Assembly (NCBI GenBank): GCA_015064425.1
Contig: SVSF01000033.1
Span: 1 to 17,209, forward strand
DNA length: 17,209 nucleotides
Source: Oscillospiraceae bacterium
GTDB lineage: Bacteria > Bacillota_A > Clostridia > Oscillospirales > CAG-272
Direction of reading: 5' to 3'
Of this stretch, positions 13,693 through 17,209 are shown one piece after another. The notes below the pieces were generated by a model. That model saw only the letters and a list, made by a program, of their open reading frames with translations. It ran no database searches and was not told where the DNA came from. The position numbers were made by a program, and so were the translations under genes. The stretch's first letter is position 1. Every line of letters starts with the position of its first letter.

Positions 13693-14992
13693 ATTTTATA
13701 ACCTTGTATATCAACGGATTTCGCTCCACCTTATTTTTCGAAAATTCAAGAGAGGATAAAAACAGTTCTTTAGCAGGTTGCAGCCTTGAAGGATCGGACG
13801 TGTAAAAAGTTGCAATAACGTCCCCTTCCCTTACCGCGTCTCCGGTCTTCTTCTTTAAAACTATTCCTGCGGACATATCTATATCGTCATTCTTATTTTC
13901 TCTTCCGGCGCCTAATATTACCGAGGAAATACCTATTTTTTCAGCATCCATTCGGGAAACGTATCCGTCCACAGGTGACTTTATTTCATTTTCAAATTCT
14001 GCTATCGGGAAAAGCTCCGTATTTTCCACCATATAACGGTCTCCGCCCTGAGCTTCTATCCATTCACAGAACTTATTATAGGCAAGACCGCTGTCAATAG
14101 CTTCCTTAACCCTTTTTCCGCTTTCGGAAATATCCATTCCAAGAGAGAGTGATATCATATTCGAAGCAAGAGCTTCACAAACTATGCGCAGATCCCCTTT
14201 CATTTCTCCACGCAGGACAGAAACAGCCTCTTTTACTTCAAGTGCGTTTCCAATAGCGTATCCAAGAGGCGTATCCATGTCAGTTATGAGTGCCGCAACG
14301 TTTCGTCCGCAGGATTTTCCTATATCCACCATCTTTCTGCCAAGTGTTTCTGCCTCGTCTGCGGTTTTCATGAATGCGCCGCTTCCTACCTTAACATCAA
14401 GAACAATCGAGCGTGTTCCTGCAGCTATTTTCTTGCTCATAATACTTGAGGTTATGAGAGGTATGCTTTCCACAGTAGCAGTAACGTCTCTGAGCGCATA
14501 AAGCTTTTTGTCACAGGGTGCAAGATTCCCTGTCTGTCCGATAACCGAGATGCCTATATTTTCAACCTGTTTCATAAATTCTTCAGGTGAGAGTGACGTT
14601 TTATATCCTGTTATTGATTCAAGCTTATCTACCGTTCCGCCGGTATGACCAAGTCCTCTGCCTGACATTTTGGCCACCTTTGCACCAAGAGATGCAACTA
14701 TGGGGGCTACAATAAGAGTGGTCTTGTCCCCTACTCCACCCGTGCTGTGTTTATCTACGGACAGTTCTCCAAATCTTGATAGATCAACCATATCTCCCGA
14801 TTCAGCCATAGCGAGAGTCAGAGCAGTAGTTTCTCTGTCTGTCATTCCAACAAACATTACTGCCATTGCGAATGCAGACGCCTGATAATCGGGAATATTT
14901 CCCTCTGTAAAGCCCTTCACAAAAAAGCGTATCTCTTCTTCGGTCAGCTCTCCTCCAAGACGCTTTTTGTGTATTATATCGTACATTCTCAT
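13691..14992 (-). CDS. pdp: pyrimidine-nucleoside (or thymidine) phosphorylase
   Basis: This enzyme splits uridine, thymidine or deoxyuridine with phosphate to the free base and (deoxy)ribose 1-phosphate, for salvage. It has 433 residues, which I recall as the length of Bacillus Pdp. The signature SGRGLGHTGGTVDKLES is at 110-126, and the phosphate-binding VDKHSTGGVGDKTTL is at 79-93 (K81, H82, S83). R168, S183 and K187 fit the pyrimidine site. The ATG at 14992 is 11 nt after GGAG; a second ATG two codons later is farther away. It is monocistronic here, without the deoC, cdd or deoB partners often found nearby. I could not identify a good promoter in 14993-15113. Whether it prefers thymidine (deoA) or also uridine (pdp) cannot be read from the sequence with certainty. 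Confidence 0.95.
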   Translation of the reverse strand: MRMYDIIHKKRLGGELTEEEIRFFVKGFTEGNIPDYQASAFAMAVMFVGMTDRETTALTLAMAESGDMVDLSRFGELSVDKHSTGGVGDKTTLIVAPIVASLGAKVAKMSGRGLGHTGGTVDKLESITGYKTSLSPEEFMKQVENIGISVIGQTGNLAPCDKKLYALRDVTATVESIPLITSSIMSKKIAAGTRSIVLDVKVGSGAFMKTADEAETLGRKMVDIGKSCGRNVAALITDMDTPLGYAIGNALEVKEAVSVLRGEMKGDLRIVCEALASNMISLSLGMDISESGKRVKEAIDSGLAYNKFCEWIEAQGGDRYMVENTELFPIAEFENEIKSPVDGYVSRMDAEKIGISSVILGAGRENKNDDIDMSAGIVLKKKTGDAVREGDVIATFYTSDPSRLQPAKELFLSSLEFSKNKVERNPLIYKVIK

Positions 14993-15041
14993 GCTTTTTT
15001 CATCTCCTTCTGTAAAAGAGTCGTGTTTTTCAATAATGTAC

Positions 15042-15070
15042 TTGAATATTTTGCGTAAATAATTTATAAT
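15042..15070 (+). promoter_or_regulatory. sigma-A promoter of the HD-domain gene
   Basis: TTGAAT, a 17-base spacer and a perfect TATAAT stand 43 nt before the ATG at 15114. Confidence 0.85.
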
Positions 15071-15113
15071 TTAAGTAAAAGAAGTTAAATTTCAAAAGAA
15101 AGGTTAAAAATAT

Positions 15114-15776
15114 ATGTCAATAAGCTACCTTGAAATCACAAAAAACGAAGAGATAAAAACTTATATCCGAAAAGCCGACGAGTCTCTCAGTGCTCTCGGA
15201 TTTACAGAGCACAGCTTTGCTCACGTCGGCAAGGTATCAAGCGATGCTGAATATATACTCAAGACACTCAGATATCCCGAACACGATATTGAGCTTGTAA
15301 AAATAGCTGCATATCTCCACGACATCGGAAACATAGTAAACCGCATAGAACACTCACAGAGCGGTGCCATAATGGCTTTCAGAATACTTGACAGACTAAA
15401 TATGCCCGCAAAGGATATTGCAACTATTATAACAGCAATCGGAAATCACGACGAGGGTACCGGGGTACCCGTCGATCACGTTTCTGCGGCTCTGATTCTT
15501 GCCGATAAATCAGACGTTCGCAGAAGCAGAGTTCGCAACAACGATATTTCCACCTTCGATATTCACGACAGGGTTAACTATTCGGTGCAGAGCTCAAAGC
15601 TTGAGATAGACTCAAAGAAGAAAATCATAACGTTATCTCTTATTATTGATACAAAGATGAGTTCCGTTATGGATTATTTCGAGATTTTCCTTGCAAGAAT
15701 GATGCTTTGCCGTAAAGCGGCAGAAAAACTCGGTCTGAAATTCTCTCTTGTAATAAACGATCAGCCTCTTCTGTAA
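15114..15776 (+). CDS. HD-domain phosphohydrolase
   Basis: This 220-residue protein is a metal-dependent HD-domain phosphohydrolase. The metal ligands are visible: H37 in SFAHVGKV, the H69-D70 doublet in AAYLHDIGN, H80 in IEHSQSG, H112-D113 in GNHDEGTG and D131 in LADKSDVRRSRVR. The C-terminal 60 residues form a mixed strand and helix region, seen in a clostridial stand-alone subfamily. Likely substrates are nucleotides or other phosphomonoesters, but the HD superfamily is too broad to choose. The ATG at 15114 is 10 nt after GAAAGG. The gene is monocistronic with its own strong promoter and terminator, and is convergent with the cytidylate-kinase-like gene. Confidence 0.92.
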   Translation: MSISYLEITKNEEIKTYIRKADESLSALGFTEHSFAHVGKVSSDAEYILKTLRYPEHDIELVKIAAYLHDIGNIVNRIEHSQSGAIMAFRILDRLNMPAKDIATIITAIGNHDEGTGVPVDHVSAALILADKSDVRRSRVRNNDISTFDIHDRVNYSVQSSKLEIDSKKKIITLSLIIDTKMSSVMDYFEIFLARMMLCRKAAEKLGLKFSLVINDQPLL

Positions 15777-15782
15777 AAATAA

Positions 15783-15836
15783 GGGATGCTTTCGGTTTGC
15801 ATTTTTGCATTCCGTCAGCATCCCGTTTTTTTATTT
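15783..15836 (+). terminator. intrinsic terminator of the HD-domain gene
   Basis: GGGATGCT and AGCATCCC form the base of a long hairpin (15783-15824), with CGG/CCG and TGCA/TGCA pairs further up and two small internal loops. GTTTTTTTATTT follows. The T-run overlaps the stop codon of the convergent gene at 15831. Confidence 0.85.
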
Positions 15837-16466
15837 AGCAAGGTCTGCGGCCTTTTTTACAAAATCTGCTATCATTTCAGCAGTTCCGTCGATTCCGAGC
15901 TTTGAGGTATTTATTGACAGATGATAATTATCGAATTTACCCCACTTTCTTCCTGTATAGAAATTATAGTAGTTCATTCTTCTCTTATCTGTCTTTATAA
16001 TAAGCTTTGCAGCTTCATCTCTGCCTACGTTATGTCTTTCACATACACGGCTTATTCTGGAGTCCGTATCAGCATAAAGGAATATGCTTACCCTGTTATC
16101 GTGCTCGGAAAGAACGTAATCTGCACATCTACCTACAAAAACGCAAGGACTCTCATCAAGCCGAGACTTGATAATATCCGACTGAAGGATAAAGAGCTTA
16201 TCATTTATCGGTATATCTACGTTATATCCTGCATGAGAACCGCCAAAGAACGAAGACCCCATGGCAAGAGTATAAAGCAAGCTGTTGGTAGCCTTCTCGT
16301 CTATCCCCTTAAGAACGTCGGCATGGTAGCCGCTTTTCTGCGCAGCAAGAGTTATAAGCTCCTTATCAACGTATTTATATCCAAGAAGCGCGGCGGTCTT
16401 TTCGCCCACTTCTCTTCCGCCGCTTCCGTACTGTCTGGCGATAGTTATAGCAAAATTTTCGGACAT
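15831..16466 (-). CDS. cytidylate kinase-like family protein
   Basis: This 211-residue P-loop kinase is of the cytidylate-kinase-like type (AAA_26/Cmk-like) common in Clostridia. The nucleotide-binding loop ITIARQYGSGGREVG is at 7-21, VFVGRCADYVL at 109-119, the LID-like KRRMNYYNFYT at 161-171 and YHLSINTSKLGID at 181-193. It is not the housekeeping cmk, which has a different loop and usually adjoins rpsA. The substrate is uncertain. Two ATGs compete: 16472 lies only 1 nt from GGAGG, while 16466 lies 7 nt from it and is chosen. A very good promoter (16499-16527) drives it. It is divergent from the SpoVB-like flippase and convergent with the HD-domain gene. Confidence 0.9.
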   Translation of the reverse strand: MSENFAITIARQYGSGGREVGEKTAALLGYKYVDKELITLAAQKSGYHADVLKGIDEKATNSLLYTLAMGSSFFGGSHAGYNVDIPINDKLFILQSDIIKSRLDESPCVFVGRCADYVLSEHDNRVSIFLYADTDSRISRVCERHNVGRDEAAKLIIKTDKRRMNYYNFYTGRKWGKFDNYHLSINTSKLGIDGTAEMIADFVKKAADLAK

Positions 16467-16473
16467 ATCCATA

Positions 16474-16478
16474 CCTCC
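16474..16478 (-). promoter_or_regulatory. ribosome binding site that fixes the start of the cytidylate-kinase-like gene
   Basis: GGAGG is 7 nt before the ATG at 16466 but only 1 nt before the ATG at 16472, so the shorter protein is favoured. Confidence 0.75.
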
Positions 16479-16498
16479 GTATTATAACTTGTGTACAA

Positions 16499-16527
16499 AT
16501 TATACCATAAAAAAGCCAATATGTAAA
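16499..16527 (-). promoter_or_regulatory. sigma-A promoter of the cytidylate-kinase-like gene
   Basis: TTTACA, a 17-base spacer and a perfect TATAAT lie on the minus strand, with the -10 box about 33 nt before the ATG at 16466. A second TATAAT at 16481-16486 lies inside the predicted leader and has no suitable -35 box. Confidence 0.85.
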
Positions 16528-16596
16528 GTATAATCTTCTAATTTTTTCTCCGTGAACATAAATTTTAACAAAAAGCGTTTGACAGGGGGAGAGAAA

Positions 16597-17209
16597 ATGA
16601 AGGAGCTTAGAAGATTTTTTGCAAATGCCATTCTTTTAACTATTTCCGCACTTATAATGAGAAGTGTCAGCGTAAGCTTCGGAGCATACGTTTCAAATAC
16701 CGCAGGTGCGGAAGCAATGGGACTTTTTTCGCTTATTATGAGTGTATTCGGTTTTGCCTTGACGATTGCAACGTCAGGTATAAATCTCGCTGTCACACGT
16801 ATGGTTTCCGAAGCTCTTGGCACCGGAGACGAAGGGCTTGCCCGCAAAAGTATGCGTAAATGTATTGGATACTGTCTTATTTGTTCGCTTGCCGCAGGAA
16901 GTATACTGTTTTTATTTGCAGATTTTATCGGCGTACAGGTCTTGAAAGACCGGAGAACTATCTTCTCTCTTCGTGTGCTTGCGTCTGCTTTACCTTTTAT
17001 TTCGTTAACATCGGCACTCGCAGGTTATTTTACCGCCGTGAGACGGGTATATAAGAACACTGTATTTCAAACGCTTGAACAGTTTATAAAAATGTATTTT
17101 ACCGTGAAAATGTTTGAGCTGTATATACATAAGGGCATAGAATATGCTTGTATCTCGCTCGTAGTAGCCGACGCTATATCAGAATTATCCGCTTTTCAAT
17201 ATCAGCTTC
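16597..17209 (+). CDS. MATE/MOP-type flippase, SpoVB-like, partial (N-terminal 204 residues)
   Basis: An open frame starts at the ATG at 16597, 5 to 6 nt after GGGGGAG, and continues without a stop to the right edge, giving 204 codons. The protein is very hydrophobic, with about five to six membrane segments. The start MKELRRFFANAILLTISALI, the GAYVSNTAGAEAMGLFSLIM segment (29-48) and ATSGINLAVTRMVSEALGTG (58-77) resemble the polysaccharide-biosynthesis/MATE branch that includes SpoVB and MurJ-like lipid II flippases. In spore formers such proteins serve cortex or cell-wall precursor export. Assignment to SpoVB itself rather than a paralogue is uncertain because the C-terminal half is missing. 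No convincing -35/-10 pair was found for it in 16500-16596. Confidence 0.87.
   Translation, partial: MKELRRFFANAILLTISALIMRSVSVSFGAYVSNTAGAEAMGLFSLIMSVFGFALTIATSGINLAVTRMVSEALGTGDEGLARKSMRKCIGYCLICSLAAGSILFLFADFIGVQVLKDRRTIFSLRVLASALPFISLTSALAGYFTAVRRVYKNTVFQTLEQFIKMYFTVKMFELYIHKGIEYACISLVVADAISELSAFQYQL

Noticed and set aside
15455..15470. Palindrome GGGTACC-GG-GGTACCC
   Set aside because: It lies inside the HD-domain coding sequence (region after H112-D113) and is explained by Gly-Thr-Gly-Val-Pro codons.
16579..16584. Perfect TTGACA just before the flippase start
   Set aside because: A -10 box at the right distance would fall inside the coding region, so it cannot be the promoter of this gene.

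Overview
The window looks like a chromosomal segment of an endospore-forming Firmicute, most likely a gut-type clostridium (Oscillospiraceae/Ruminococcaceae-like). The reasons are moderately AT-rich DNA, strong GGAGG ribosome binding sites, textbook sigma-A promoters (TTGACC-17-TATAAT and similar), a spoIIID gene, a SpoVB-like flippase, a DUF1540 protein and the lepB-ylqF-rnhB-yraN cassette. Coding density is high, no gap between genes exceeds 300 bases, and I see no tRNA, rRNA, CRISPR array, insertion sequence or prophage. The lineage assignment is inference; no marker gene in the window fixes the genus.

Layout. (1) Positions 1-2654, minus strand: a calcineurin-like phosphoesterase, then tig (trigger factor, with an unusual Lys/Thr/Ala tail) under its own promoter, then the 5' part of clpP, which runs off the left edge. 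(2) 2762-2947, plus strand: a small cysteine-rich DUF1540 protein ending in a strong terminator, convergent with the next block. (3) 9145 down to 2981, minus strand: a tight seven-gene operon, apgM-like phosphoglycerate mutase > lepB > ylqF > rnhB > yraN > M19 dipeptidase > thrC, with gaps of 22 nt or less or 4-nt overlaps, from one near-consensus promoter. (4) 9195-11920, plus strand: a four-gene operon of an unknown membrane-anchored protein, a short NfeD protein, an SPFH/slipin and a maltose-acetyltransferase-like enzyme, closed by a bidirectional hairpin. (5) 11949-12365, minus: a flavodoxin-like protein. (6) 12520-12804, minus: spoIIID behind a sigma-E-like promoter, divergent from a SpoU/TrmH-type RNA methyltransferase (12877-13662, plus), which shares a terminator with a convergent pyrimidine-nucleoside phosphorylase (13691-14992, minus). 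(7) 15114-15776, plus: an HD-domain phosphohydrolase, convergent with a cytidylate-kinase-like protein (15831-16466, minus). That gene is divergent from a MATE/SpoVB-like flippase cut by the right edge (16597-17209).

The themes are protein quality control (tig-clpP), secretion and ribosome maturation (lepB, ylqF), nucleic acid housekeeping (rnhB, yraN, TrmH-like), threonine and peptide metabolism (thrC, dipeptidase, possibly the apgM-like protein), nucleoside salvage (pdp) and sporulation (spoIIID, SpoVB-like). No obviously new multi-gene system is visible. The most useful leads are the apgM-like protein sharing an operon with thrC (a candidate alternative homoserine kinase), the unknown protein leading the NfeD/slipin operon, the trigger factor tail, and an isolated perfect 13-bp inverted repeat downstream of spoIIID.
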